From NCBI GenBank assembly GCA_949128115.1, contig OX421967.1, positions 20,476,635 to 20,540,634 of the forward strand: DNA of 64,000 nt, in the 5' to 3' direction. Within the stretch, counting starts at the first letter, position 1. Each line of letters starts with the position of its first letter. The notes beneath the pieces are model-generated. The model had not been told where the DNA came from and made no database searches. It worked only from the letters and a program-made list of their open reading frames with translations. Made by a program: the position numbers and the translations under genes. The DNA comes from Anaspis maculata. Its lineage: Eukaryota > Arthropoda > Insecta > Coleoptera > Scraptiidae. Below, piece by piece: positions 11,701 through 24,104 of this stretch.

Positions 11701-14700
11701 TTGAGACAGAAGTATTCTAAATGGATCGTCATCCAGTGCCGGATTAACGCCTAGGCCAACGAGGCCCAGGCTTAGGGCGGCAAAATTTTGAAGGCGGCAA
11801 AATCGAGGCAATTTTTTCAATTATACTTTTACTGTGACATTCATCATTGACATGTATTGTTGATTTAGCACTTTTGGTTTCCTGTTTAGGAAGTATAATT
11901 TTTTCGAGTTTCATGTTTTAAATTTTGATCTTTCTGATACATTTTTGAATTTTTGCGCAATTACTGGGATAATAAAAACCCGGGAAAAAAGAGTTCGTTG
12001 TGATCAGAACATTCGTTGGTACGATTTGCTCACTGGTAGGGGGGGGGGGGGCAAATTTGAAGCAGGCCTAGGGGCGGCAAAAATATTAATCCGGTCGACA
12101 ATATTTTATCGAGAGGGAGGGCGCAATGTCAATCACATGTACTTGGGGCTTGGATAATGGGCATCATTGCAGACAAAATTTTCAACCATCAGACTTAGAT
12201 ACATTCTTCCAAAGAATAGCAAATACAGCCTGAAAATTCAATGGAACCAATTTACCTTAAGTTGACAGCAGTAGCCCTGCCTGTACCTCAATAGATTACA
12301 AAACAAACCTGCACGGCGCAACGAATTTTTCCCACAATCGCTGTTTTCAATGGAGTTTTGTTCATGGCAATTCTTTCACAATTTTATTTTTCGTCGCTTG
12401 AGCTTGGGATGATTTTCTGGTATAATTCAACATGTTTTCTTGAAGGCTTGAACGAAACTGACCGGCAAAGACTAATCAAAGAAACGGATATTGTGTTCCA
12501 CGGTGCTGCTTCGGTTCGCTTCGACGACACCCTGAAAGAAGCCATCCTGATCAACACCCGAGGTGCCCGCGAAGTCGCCCTTTTGGCCCTGCAAATGGAA
12601 AAACTGGAAGTCTTCGTCCACATTTCCACCAGCTATTGCAACTGTGACCGTTCGCAAGTCTTGGAACGACTTTATCCACCTCACGCCGATTGGAAGAAGA
12701 CAATTTCGATGGTCGAAAACATGGATGAGCACGTGTTGAACGTGTTGACGGTCAAATACATCAGTCCTATGCCCAACACGTACACGTTCGCCAAGCACTT
12801 GGGCGAACATGTCGTGAACGATTTGTTGGTTGGGAAGGTACCAGTCGTTTGTGATAGGCCCTCCATTGGTAAGTAGCCACCAGCCGGAAGCGATGTTCAG
12901 CTGGGTCCATAAAAAATCTAATCCGTTCAGTTGTTTCCACGATGGACGAACCTTTCCCTGGATGGATAGACAATTTCTATGGACCAGTGGCAGCCATTGT
13001 AGCTGTAGCGAAAGGTGAGTAGGCATCTGATTTTGAACTTTCATCCGACGTTCACCTTGTTGAAGCATTTGCGCAATGTACCTAAAGCTCGAAATAGAAT
13101 GCGATGCATTTTTTCTTTATAGAAGACTTTCAAGCAAAATTTGAAATATGAAGCACGAGACTTTTCCACTTTTATACAACGTAGCGGAGTAGTTAGTAGG
13201 TACTCGTATTATAGTGACGTATTTACAGGCATCTTAAGATCAGGCCTCATGAAGGACACCAATGTGGAATGTTTCCCCGTTGATCTACTGGCTAAAGGCT
13301 TGATTATCACTGCATGGCACAAGGTTATAATAGAGTAAGTTAGCAAATTTCGCAAGATTATCATCCTTCTTCATTTGCTCATTTTCCTACACTTTGCCAT
13401 TCTCTTTTCCAGTCTCATTTCCACCTCTTCTCTTTTGTGACGTTCCGTTATTTCCATCATCGTTCTATTCCTTTTTGCTTTCAGTCTGCCTTTTTAGATT
13501 CTGCCGTTTCGATTTTTCACTTGTTCCACAACTTATCCTTTTTCTTCCTCTTTTCTTCTCACTTCTCAACAAAGCCACGTATTATTGTTTTTTCATTTTC
13601 TCTTACTTTTCTTCTAGCAAGAACATCGACGAAATGAGCATATTCCACTTCAGCAACAACGGAACGAAAAAGTACAAAGTCAGCGACGGCATGGATCTGG
13701 CAAGGAAAGTCCTGTGGGAACATCCCGTGAGCAACGGTCTGTACTTCCCAGAAGGAGCGTACACCACTTCGCCAACCATCAATTACATCAGGGTCATACT
13801 GTATCATCTTATTCCGGCCCTATTTGTTGATGCTGTGCTTACAATTTCCGGAAGAAAGCCAATGTAAGACGCAATTCTTTAGGATAAGCCACATTGAATC
13901 TTACAGCATCTGTGGAATGCTTGAAATCTGCAAGGTCCTTGTGACCGATACTGATTGAATCACCGAGTTTGTATGGGTTCGTCAAAATTGTAGGACTTTG
14001 ATGGGATCCATCGACTCTATAATCTCCGCAAACTACATTTGCTCCGTAGATATCCAGAAATCAAAATCCTGAGAATCCAGATTCTGGAAGATAATAAATT
14101 GAGTTTGAATATTTTAAAAAGTTTAGAATCGCCAGAATCAAGAGAACCACTCAGATTGGTGTAGGAAAAGCTTCAAGCTCTTGGTATCTGAGGCTTTTGG
14201 GGCCAAAAGAGCAATCTCATGCAACTTAGCCCAAAGTTATAGGGTTTTCGCTTAGATTTGTTCTCGCTCTACTTGTGCCATGAATACGTTGGCTGAATAA
14301 AACCAAGAATCTATCTGTAACGGTCCAATTTCAGGCTTACAAGGCTCCAAAGACGCATCTACGCGGCCAACAACGCTCTGTACTACTTCTCGCTTCAGGA
14401 ATGGGAATTCGTAAACACAAATGCCAAATGTCTAAAAGAAAATATTCCGCCGGAAGACCTGATGGACTTTTGGTTTAACGAAAACATGGACATAGAAGAC
14501 ATGGAGAGGTACTTTAGAACCGCCACTTTGGGAGCCAGAAAGTACCTGATGAAGGAACCAGATTCCACCATACCCAGTGCTAAGAAGCACATGTTTAGGT
14601 GACAATGATGCGAAAACTACCGCCAAACAAAAGTTGGGGACGTCAAACTGTCATTGGGGATCCAGTTTAGAGTCACAGCGGCTCGAATTTGAGGACGCTA

Positions 14701-14914
14701 GCTAAGCAGTCGATCCTTAACTTTTGCAAAGCACACTAAACTGTCGGCAAAAGTACATATCTAAACATCTTGATTTTTCAGATTGTATCTGCTGTACTTA
14801 TTCAACAACTTCATGTTTTATGCTGGTCTGTTCTGGCTGGTTTTCTTCAAGTTTGATATATTGTCCATTTTGGCTCGGAAGTATCATGATATGATAGTGT
14901 ATTTCAACGAATAA
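8732..14914 (+). CDS. Fatty acyl-CoA reductase FAR-B, complete (8 coding exons, 512 aa)
   Basis: This NADPH-dependent enzyme reduces long-chain acyl-CoA to fatty alcohol for wax, cuticular-lipid or pheromone synthesis. Exons, all with GT-AG borders and consistent phases: 8732-8929, 8994-9078, 12446-12868, 12931-13014, 13229-13334, 13618-13863, 14335-14598, 14782-14914; the total is 1,539 nt including the stop. The ATG has a strong context (gcagccATGg). The Rossmann motif TGGLGFVG is at residues 19-26, the substrate-domain signature HGAASVRFDD near 113-122, and catalytic YTFAK at 207-211 (Tyr207, Lys211). A Sterile/FAR_C-like region lies around 350-450, and a hydrophobic C-terminal segment (LYLLYLFNNFMFYAGLFWLV) is encoded by the last exon, as expected for a membrane-anchored FAR. 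The usual VVIFRPSIV is VVCDRPSIV here, an odd change. Intron 2 (9079-12445) is swollen by transposons. FAR-A is its inverted twin. Confidence 0.92.
9241..11602. mobile_element. Nested foldback element in FAR-B intron 2
   Basis: A 2,362-bp insertion flanked by ATA (9238-9240 and 11603-11605). Its ends are TAGTGGGGTCGGTAC and, inverted, TAGTGGAGTCGGCAC. It interrupts a short TIR element that is uninterrupted in FAR-A, so FAR-A gives the empty site. A second foldback, 9373-11460, sits at its exact dyad centre: flanks read cctgta-TA-CGGGGTG and CACCCTG-TA-tacagg. The inner arms (about 9373-10250 and 10440-11460) match closely around a loop near 10320. No coding capacity. Confidence 0.85.
11272..11437 (-). 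mobile_element. Short retroposon insertion (5'-truncated LINE or SINE) with TTATT-rich tail
   Basis: This stretch is present in the right arm of the foldback but absent from the left, so it is a later insertion. Read on the minus strand it ends in an AT-rich tail of repeated TTATTATT and has possible AATT flanking duplications. The minus-strand frame contains GLCADTPPGKVLGNAFRVTI and WWTSEALAKLNVASLKKR, which could be the C-terminus of a non-LTR polyprotein, but I cannot name the family. Confidence 0.5.
11732..12092. mobile_element. Possible hAT-like fragment in FAR-B intron 2
   Basis: The left end cagtgccggattaacgcc and the right end ttaatccgg are inverse over about 9 bp. Inner words 'taggggcggcaaaa' and 'agggcggcaaaatttt' recur near the two ends in the same orientation. 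CAGTGCCGGATTAA-like ends resemble hAT termini. There is no clear 8-bp target duplication, so this is tentative. Confidence 0.35.
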
Positions 14915-14915
14915 A
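14910..14915 (+). terminator. Candidate poly(A) signal AATAAA overlapping the FAR-B stop codon
   Basis: The coding end reads aac gaA TAA A, so AATAAA overlaps the TAA stop (14912-14914). If it is used, the 3' UTR would be only tens of bases. No other AATAAA stands out in the next 150 bases. Confidence 0.4.
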
Positions 14916-16049
14916 TCAGCATAATCGAAAGTCACTTCGCAACAAACCTACGCATATTTATTCGAACCCACAACGACCTTGGACTCAAACATTCCCAATT
15001 CCTCACACGGGCCTCCGTCGCATGATTGAAACTGAATATTGAATCCAATAGGTAGGTACCCGGAATAATAAGAAGCCCTTATTATGCCCGCGGCACACGA
15101 GGCATTTTTGCCTGCAATTTCCCTGGCATTTTTGCGTGCAATTTTTCAAGCTCGCGGGTTGTCATAGAAATCGAATTTGCGGGGTTTTTGCATGCAAATT
15201 TGCGCGCAATTTTTCACGCAATTTTTCGTGCATGTTTTCGTGCATGTTTTCTGGCAGGATTTCTGACACATGTGACAACTCAATGAGAATTGTCAATAAA
15301 TCGGTGCTTTTATTTGCTATCTTGTGTGGGTTTCGAGGAGTAGTGCCTAATCTGTAGTTGCTTTCCAGCATTTACGATCCACGGTAACTCGGTAGAAAAT
15401 CCAATCGTAGGAAGGCATTCCTTTCGATTTCATGTTCAAAAGTGACTCAAGACTGACCCCCGAGTCACCTTTCCTGACTTGCAGCGTAGGAGTTCGAGCA
15501 AAACAATAAACATTGAAGGAATATACAACAGTGAAGTGGTATCACATTATCATACTGAGACAACAACTACTGTGAATTTGTGTTACCTGTGGCTCAGTTC
15601 AAAGTGCCTGGGAGAGCTCAAACTGCTGATCTGTATAATGGAGCTAGACCAACTTGGTAGAGGACCACAGACAGCAACAAGTGTCTTCCATCAAGAATAC
15701 CAGCATCCACTGCCTGACAGAATTGTTGAAAGAACTGTGTGGATGTCGAACTCGACACCATGAAGCCATTATTCACTCTTGAAGAATCAAATATACTTGT
15801 ACCTACCTGCAATTTTTTGGATTTGTACCTACCTAAAAGCAGAAAGGCGAACATGTTCGATGAAACGCTACAGTAGTTCTTCAAACCTATAGTGAGCGTA
15901 AGCAAAGACTTTACCCTTTGGCATTTTAGTACTTCTAATTCAAAATAGTACACATAGGTACCTAAAAATTTTGAAAGAGATAAAATTCTAGGTGTTCTTG
16001 AAGCAATGGAATTTTTGGTGAAAACAGACCGCGTCCACTGACATGGTTA

Positions 16050-17065
16050 CTTTAGGTGAAGAATCCGGAAGGGCAACTGACAAAATGGGCGGATAAAATG
16101 CAACAGTACGATTTCAAAATCCAATACCGACCAGGAAAAGTTATTGCAATGCAGGCACTCTTTTCTAAAGACCATGAAGAGACAACTGCGATCACTGCAA
16201 GAAGGTGGACAGGTCAAGTGCAGGACAGGTCAGGCCAATCCCGTAATGAGATTTCACAAAAATGGACCATAGCTGCAGTGAAAAAAGAGCAACGGGAAGA
16301 CTTTGCTGTTGGATCGGTTGCGTAAAGAAAACAGCTCTGGAAACAGAAAGCGATCTTAAGGACCGGAGCTAAAGGCCGTCTTGGTCCAATGAAACATTTT
16401 GAGAATGGAGGGATATTAAAAAAACAGGAAGGCCCGAATAAGAAATACACTTGCCAAGAATAATAGAAACAAGTGGTGGAGGAGGTCTTGAGAAAGGTGC
16501 ACGATGGCACTAATGGAGGGCATTTTGGAGTCAACAAAATGTTGGGAAACGTGTGCGAAACAAAATCACACGGAGCGGCACGGAGTACACCGGTATATTT
16601 AAGGTGTAGTCTCAGTAGAAACGTTTCAGATGTCAGGAACTATTATTTCAGCAAGTGGTCAGGAGCATACGCACTGCTTAACCAGTAGGTGGCTCTAACC
16701 GTAGCTCTGAAGGATTTCAAGCTGGTGACCATATTTGTGTGGCTGTGCATACCTCAATGCAAAAAGAGAAGATCCCCGAGGCTCCATTCGTCGTTGAAGA
16801 GACCATGCACCTTGATAAAAAGGATCGACGATATTATACTTCCCAGAAGGAGTCACAGAAGTCTGAGTATTATGGAACATGTAAAGAAGCGAATACTTGC
16901 TCGTGTATCTAAGGAGCGGTATGAAACCAGAGCAGATTTGAATTTAGAACGACCGACCGACCGACATGCGACAGTGCGGACAGCGAAGCCAAGAGAAGCA
17001 ATACCTTCTCAATCCGTCAAATTATTTGTGGACTGTTACTTTATGAACAGTGCCTATACACAGTA
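16050..17065 (+). pseudogene. Decayed Ty3/gypsy pol fragment (RNase H to integrase C-terminus)
   Basis: Three short frames in order resemble Ty3/gypsy pol. At 16056 on, NPEGQLTKWADKMQQYDF with KIQYRPGKV matches the end of the RNase H domain. At 16473 on, LRKVHDGTNGGHFGVNKML matches the integrase zinc-binding start. At 16700-16900, VWLCIPQCKKRRSPRL with RPCTLIKRIDDII matches the integrase C-terminal region. The integrase catalytic core is missing and frames shift between blocks, so this is a dead, internally deleted remnant. No LTRs were found. Confidence 0.7.
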
Positions 17066-17148
17066 ATAAAATAGTCTTTGACCATTTGTCTCTGAATTAT
17101 TGAAGTATCTTCCCGCATGCAAATTCTTAACAGTAGGGGAGGAGGGGT

Positions 17149-17610
17149 TCAGTGATTTAGCACTTTTTTGATAACAAAATTTAGGTGATGGAAACAGCGC
17201 TGAGGGGCTACGGCTATACGGCGAATGACGGATGGCCACTGCTTCTGGCAGTTATTGTAGCCCCCCCGGCTTGCCATTTTATTTTTGCTCCAAAAAGTCT
17301 TAGTTCTTACTACTAACACCATCCTGCTTTGAGGATCCTGGGTCCAAGATAAAGAGTCCTGGAGATGTCTGGGTACTGCTCGACTACGCTGCGGTTTGGA
17401 CAGTATTCGAGGGGGGTCCATAAATGTGATGGCTTTCTCAAGATTGGACTTGGTGATGTTTGTCTGCTGGAGGAGCCCGATCGGTGCGGAGAAGGCTTTT
17501 AGAAAGAGTTGTAAAGGCTGTTGAACCTCTTTAATTAGGCTTCTTATTCCATCATACATCGTCTTCACCTGGTTTGCATGTAGTTTGGAGTAGGTACCAG
17601 TAAGCCCCAT
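17149..17610 (-). other. Unidentified 153-aa open frame
   Basis: This is a long open frame with uncertain status; it contains SLIKEVQQPLQLFLKAFSAP and LEKAITFMDPPRIL. I do not recognise it. It lies between the gypsy remnant and an FB-type foldback, so it may be transposon-derived. It has no visible partner exons. Confidence 0.2.
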
Positions 17611-19135
17611 TTCGCGTTATTTTGTTATACAGACCTCCATGGGGCCCCCTTGTGTCTTCAATACCGTTAGAAGGGTTCAGGCTTGTAGCTTCGAAAGCTC
17701 GTAGCTTCGAAAGTCTGCAGCATCGAAAATCACATCTTAGGAGGGTCGTAGCTCCGAAAGTTTGTAGCACCGAAAGTTTGTACCATCGAAAGGCTGTAGC
17801 ATCGAAAGGTTGCAGCATCGAAAATCATAGCTTAGAAATTTTAGCTTCGAAAGCTCGTAGCTTCGAAAGTCTGTAGCATCGAAAATCACATCTTAGGAGG
17901 GTCGTAGCTCCGAAAGTTTGTAGCACCGAAAGTCTGTACCTTCGAAAGGCTGTAGCTTTGAAAGTCTCTCCCGATGAAAAACGCGCGCAACCTACGACCC
18001 GAACACTTACGAGCGCCGGAGTCAGTCGGGATATAAACCGATTCTTTTTTTACGCTGAATGTGTATGGTCCTGCTAGGAGTGCTAGGTGTGACTTCTTTC
18101 TGTTAGATGGCACTTCAATGCTCAGTTGAAGGAAAAGTTGTTCCGGGAATATGACGGGTTGGTAGATAATGATAAAATTCATAACGCAGAGAAGAGAATT
18201 TGTTTCACTTTGTGATTGTGTCACATTTAAGTAGAAGCTCATACCTATTTGAAAATAGTATTATTATATATACAATAAGCAAACTAAAAATCATTGGTTT
18301 CAATCAAAAACACTGTTTTCCAAGTTTGACATTCACAGGTACCTACAGGATGACCTGCACACATCAGATGTGTTTTCGAGCATTGAAAGACATTCTAGGT
18401 ATCTATACCGTCAACCTTATTATTTTGAAGAACGTTCCAGCCCAGTTTATCCTGAGCGGACTCAAATGCTGAAGCTTAAAATGAAATTTATGAATTTGGG
18501 GGTAGGTATAAGTACCTTGATAATAATAAATGATAGCGCATCGAAGAAAAATTATTTTACTCTGTGACTGTGTCACATTTAAGCTAGAGTCCAAACTCTG
18601 AAAATACTATTATCTAAGAAGCGAGCTCAAAACAATATCAAAAACACTGTCAACCAGGTTTGACATTCACAGGTACAAGATGACCCAAACACAACAGATG
18701 TGCTTTCAGGCATTCAAGAGTGCCTAAAAATTCAGTCAAAAAAGCGCCAAAGCACACTCTTTGAATATGTGTCATTGGGAGGAGTCAAATAGGTATTTTA
18801 TACAATGTATTATAGAACAATCAAATTTTAGTCGACCTGCGTACTTCTAAAGTCAAGCAGTGAAACTCTCACTCAATGATGGATGGCAGCATGTTTTCGT
18901 GCACCATTAAGGGATGATCCCGTCGTCCTTTTAAAATCAAATAGCATCCAAAGTAACATCCAAAAGCAAAACCCGCAGCAATAAATATTCTCACAAACAT
19001 AACTTGAACAATGTCATTTAACAAGTAGTGTCAGTTTCAAGTCGCAGGCAAAAGTGCGAACATTGCGAACAACAATTCGTTGGCGAGTTACGATAGTGCA
19101 ATTCCTTTCAAGAGAATAAGTAGGTACTAAGTATA

Positions 19136-20305
19136 CAGGGTGATTCATGAGTGACCTTACATAGGCTAATTGGAGATAGAGGACTTCGAGGCGAGTCAGG
19201 ATCCACTGGAGAAATTTTATTTTCTCCCATGGTTACGAAGATACAGGGTGTTCTGTGTGTTTCGTATGAAACTTTGATAAGCGATATTTCTGAAACGGCC
19301 AGAGGTATTTTGTTGAAATTTACCAGTAATATTTCTCTGTTGGAACTCATCCCGAAGCCATACCGAATAAGTCAAAATCCAGGGCCGGGCTAGAAAAAAG
19401 GTGCCCCTTTTTTGTTTCATCAAAAAGTACATTTTCTGACCGCTTTTCTAAAAAACTGCTATCGGATTCAAAAAGCTAAGGAAAAATGCTTCAAGAATCA
19501 TTCTTCAATTTAGATGGCACACTTGAACCGTTTCGACAATAAAATTAAAAGTAAAATTTGTGAGTGAGTTCCCATTTTCGACCGGACATAATCGACTCAT
19601 TATTTGATTGAATTAATCAAAATTCATTTTTTGGCTTGTCTCCGTTGAATAGAAGAGCTTGGTTGGAAAAAAAATTCCAGAGTCGACAATTTTTTTTTAT
19701 GACAAAATCGAGAGTGAAACCAAAATTAGACTCGATTTGGTCGTCAAAAAAAATCTTTGGCTATGGAGTTTTTCTTCCAACCAAGCCCTTCTATTCCACA
19801 GAGACAAGCTGAAAAATGGATTTGAATGAATTCAATCAAACAATGAGTCGATTATGTCCGGTCAAAAATGGGAACTTACCCATAAATTTCACTTTCAATT
19901 TTTATGTCGAAGCGGTTTAGGTGTGCCATCTAAATTGAAGAGTGATTCTTGAAGCATTTTTCCTTAGCTTTTAGAATCCGATAGCAGTTTTTTAGAAAAG
20001 CTTTCAGAAAACATACTTTTTGATCAAATAAAAAAGGGGCACATTTTTCCAATCCCGGCCCTGGATTTTGACTTACCCAGTATGGCTTCAGGGTAAGTCC
20101 CAATAAAGAAATATTACTGGTGAATTTCAAGAAAATATCTCTAGCTGTTTCAGAAATATTGCTTGTCAAAGTTTCATACGAAACACACAAAACCCCTGTA
20201 TCTTCGTAACCAATGGATAAAACAAAATTTTTTCAGTGGATCCTGACTCGCCTCGAAGTCCTCTATCTCCCATTAGCCTATGTAAGGTCACTCATGAATC
20301 ACCCT
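19136..20305. mobile_element. Foldback element with CAGGGTGATTC ends and TA target duplication
   Basis: A 1,170-bp element flanked by TA (19134-19135, 20306-20307). The ends read CAGGGTGATTCATGAGTGAC and the inverse, and the arms match almost to the centre near 19720. It is nested in the loop of the FB-type element. No coding frame of note. Confidence 0.8.
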
Positions 20306-20499
20306 GTATAGTTGTATAGATGGATAGTATAAGTGAAGAATGTGGAGTGCAAAAATTAAAAAATATGGCGAATTAAAGTAACAAATATACTTAAAAGACT
20401 ATAATGAAAAAATTTATCCAATCCTATCGAATAATGCACGCATTATCACGCGCATACATGCCTGCATTTTTCAATAAGACTGGATGAAGCATAGTCATA

Positions 20500-20635
20500 G
20501 TACCTATTCTACTCGCGGGTAATGGCTATTACTCATTCGGATGCTTAACGACACTCGCCAAGGCTCGTGTCGGCAAACTGCATCCTCATGAGTAAGAAGC
20601 AATCATTACCCTCTTGTTGAATAATATACTATAAC
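20500..20635. repeat. Hairpin MITE-like repeat
   Basis: The block gggtaatggctattactcat is mirrored by atgagtaagaagcaatcatt and accc at the other side. This makes an imperfect hairpin of about 130 bp. Confidence 0.4.
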
Positions 20636-22429
20636 AACATTATCTCAATATGCATAAATACATCTCTAACAATGTTCTTTACCAAGTGGCTTCGCGGGAT
20701 CGCGGGAGCAAAGCAAGCCTAGAATTTGCTGGCGTTGCATTTGGATTTTTGGTGAAAAATCTTCAGCCTTGTTAGCTGATCCAAAGACCGGATTCTAGGC
20801 AAGATGCCTTTGTTTCTGTTTTAGGCTTTTGCATCAAACCTTGAAATAAATGTTAGTGTTGAAAAAATATTGCTCTTAAACATTCTTCTGTTTTTGCCTC
20901 GGTTTTCGCCTTAATAATGCCTAGAAGTGACAAAAATTGGATTTACTGTCCTAAAATGACCTTTTCAACGGCTTAGAATAGGCCTTTTCAGTCTTTTGGT
21001 GGCAATAATTCACAATGTTGAGAAATATCCCCATTGTTTGACTTGTTCCGTTCAAACTGTGTAGGAAAATTGATTTTCAACACTAATATCAATTTATTCG
21101 CCCCCATTTATACAGGGTGTCGCGAATTTTGAGGGTTAAAGGACAGTGAGTAAAAATTTTTTCTTTGTTAACGCACAACGTTTCGCCCCTAATTTGGGGC
21201 TTCCTCGGGTGCTAGAAGTAACGTATATTGAAGTAAGAAATAAAATATAAAAATACAAGAACTTACGGTTAGCGATGATTGTTATTCTATAATTTTTTTT
21301 TTTGAATCAAAAGTTTCAAAGTGTGAAAGACACATATTCAGAGCATGGATTCAGAGAGTGTGCTTTGGCGATTTTTTGACTGAATTTCTCGGCACTATTG
21401 AATGCCTGAAAACACATCTGTTGTGTTTGGGTCATCCTGTACCTGTAAATGTCAATCCTGGTCGATAGTGTTTTTGATATTGTTTTTGAGCTCGCTTTTC
21501 AGATAATAGTATTTTCAGAGTATGGGCTTGAGCTTAAATGTGACACAATCACAGAGTAAAAATAATTTTTCTTCGATGCGCTATCATTTATTATTACCAA
21601 TGAGGTACTTACCTACCTCCAAATTCTTAAATAGCGTTTCATTTCAAGCTTTATCATTAGAGTCCGCTCAGGATAAACTGGGCTGGAACGTTCTTCGAAA
21701 TAATTAGGTTGAAGGTAGATACCTGAAATGTCTTTCAATGCTCAAAAACACATCTGATGTGTGCAGGTCATCAAGTTTGCCATCTTGGTTTTCAAATTTG
21801 CTTATTATTGTATATAATACTATTTCCAAAGTACGTATGAGCTTCTACTTAAATGTAACACAATCACAAAGTGAAAGAAACTCTCCTCTCTGCGTTATGA
21901 ATTTTTTTTCTAACCCTATCTACCAACCCGTCATATTCCCGAAGCAACTTTTCCTTCAACTGAGCATTAAGTGCCATCTAACAGAAAGAAGCCACACCTA
22001 GCACTCCTAGCAGTACCATACACATTCGGCGTAAAAATAGAATCGGTTTATATCCCGACTGACTCCGACGCTCGTAAGTGTTCGGGTCGTAGGTTGCGCG
22101 CGTTTTTCATCGGGAGAGACTTTCGAAGCTACAGCCTTTCGAAGGTACAAACTTTCGTTGCTACAAAGTTTCGGAGCTACGACCCTCCTAAGATGTGATT
22201 TTCGATGCTACAGACTTTCGAAGCTACGAGCTTTCGAAGCTAAAATTTCTAAGCTGTGATTTTCGATGCTGCAACCTTTCGATGCTACAGCCTTTCGATG
22301 GTACAAACTTTCGAAGCTACAAACTTTCGGAGCTACGACCCTTCTAAGATGTGATTTTCGATGCTACAGACTTTCGAAGCTACGAACTTTCGAAGCTAAA
22401 AGCTCGCACCGTTAGAAGTTCTCGTTATA

Positions 22430-24104
22430 AAGAGCCCCCTTATGTGTTCTCGTGGCTTTCAGAATTCCAGTAAGCCATCTTGTGGCTTTTGCATTGCTGG
22501 AAGCCCTAGTGTAAGTCCCTTCTGCCTTCATGTGATATACGGAGCCATATCGGACCCCCTTGTGTCCGCAAGTGCAGTTTGGAGCCCTAGTGAGCCCTCT
22601 TTTGTCCAGAAGTATAGCTTGGAGCCCTAGTGAGCCCCCTTGTGTTTCTCCATGACAGAATTCCAGTAAGCCCCCTGTTGCCTTCTTATGTTATCCAGAG
22701 CTCCAGTGGGCTCCCTTGTTTCTTCAACGTCTTTTGAAGCCCTGCTGAGCCCCCTTACATCTTTCCGTGGCTTTCGGAGCAGTACCTTGTGCCTTTATGT
22801 GATATTCAGAGCCCTATCGGGCCCCTTGTGTCTTCAAGTGTAGTATGGAGCCCTAATGAGCCCCCTTGTGTTTTTTTCGTAGCTTTCGGAATTCCAGTGA
22901 GCCCCTTTTGCCTTCTGTTGTTATATAAAGCTCTTTGGGCTCCCTTGTGCCTTTGTGATATGCGGAGCCCTATCGGAGTGTAGTTTGGAGTCCTAGTGAG
23001 ACCCTTTTGTTTTTTATGGCTTTCAGAAACCCAGCACCCCCCTTTCACTTTTTTGATTATACAGAGCTTCATTGGGCCCCCTTGTTGTATTTCCATGGCT
23101 TTAGGAGCTCCATCGGGTCCCCTTTGTACCCTTATGTGTAGTTTGGAGCCCCAATCAGTCCACTTGTGTTGGCTTTTAGAGTACCATACAGTAAGCCCCC
23201 TTTTGCTTTTTCTTGTTATAAAAAGCTCCTTGGGCCCCCTTGTGTCACCAATATTATATGAAGTTCTATGGAGCCCCCTTGCATTTTCCCGTGATTTCCA
23301 GATTCTTGTTAGGCATCTTGTGCCCTGTGTGTCGTTAAGAGCCCTAATGAGCCCCCTTATGTGTTTCCGTGGCTTTCAGAATTCCGGTAAGCCATCTTGT
23401 GCGCTTTTACATTGCTGGAAGCCCTAGTGTAAGTCCCTTGTGCCTTCATGTAATAAACTTACGGAACGCTCTTGGTCCCCCTTGTGCCCGCAAGTGTAGT
23501 TTGGAGCCCTGGTGAGTCCCCTGGTGTCCATAAGTGTAGCTTGAAGCCCTAGTGAGCCCCCTTGTTTCCACAAGTGTAGCTTGGAGCCCTAGTGAGCCTC
23601 CTTATGTTTTTCAATGCAACTATTAGAATTCCAGTGAGCCTTCTGTTGCCTTCTTGTGCTATAGCTCCCGTGAGCCCCCTTGTTTCTTCAACGTCTTTTG
23701 AAGCCCTGCATGTCGAGCCCCCTTACACCTTTCCGTGGCTTTCGAAGCAGTAGTAAGCACCTTGTGCCTCTATGTGATATTCGGGACCCTCTCGAGCCTC
23801 CTTGTCTCTTGGGTGTAGTATGGGACCCTAATTGGTCCACTTAAGCTTTTAATGCTCGTTTTAATGGCTTTCAGAGTATCAGTTAGCTCCCTTTTGTCTT
23901 CATTTGTTATATGAAGCTCCATAAGGCCCCCTTGTGTTTTCAATATCGTTTGAAGCCTTGCTGAGCCCCGTTGCATTTTTCCGTGGCGTACGGATATCTG
24001 TCGGAACCCCTTGTATTTGCTTATGATTTTTAGATCCTTTCATTGACCCCCCTTGTGTCTTCATGTGTAATATAACCCCCTTACCTTCCAAAGCCTTCAC
24101 TTGC
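22430..24104. repeat. Degenerate minisatellite, 'gagccctagtgagccccctt' type
   Basis: About 1.7 kb is built from diverged units of roughly 60-110 bp, each containing gagccctagtgagccccc, cttgtgtcttcaagtgtag or a variant such as ggctttcagaattccag. Higher-order blocks recur (compare 22440-22520 with 23350-23430). A stub of the same array (ccatggggcccccttgtgtc) stands at 17638-17657 on the other side of the FB element, so the FB element seems to have inserted into the array. Open frames here are artefacts of the repeat. Confidence 0.8.

Larger units (their letters stand above)
17674..22407. mobile_element. FB-type foldback whose arms begin with tandem short repeats
   Basis: The arms (about 17674-18750 and 21340-22407) are inverted copies. 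Their outer 300 bp are tandem units of about 15-17 bp of the form gtagcttcgaaagtctg, followed by unique arm sequence such as cgcgcaacctacgacccg. The direct repeat ACCGTTAGAAG flanks the element at 17663-17673 and 22408-22418, close to the 9-bp duplications known for Drosophila FB elements. A separate foldback (19136-20305) and a hairpin (20500-20635) lie in the loop. No transposase was seen. Confidence 0.75.

Noticed and set aside
12472..13068. 198-aa minus-strand open frame
   Set aside because: It is the antisense shadow of FAR-B exons 3-4, whose sense frame carries clear FAR motifs and splice sites.
22442..23427. Open frames in the 22.4-24.1 kb stretch
   Set aside because: They are repetitive translations of a degenerate minisatellite; frames shift between units.
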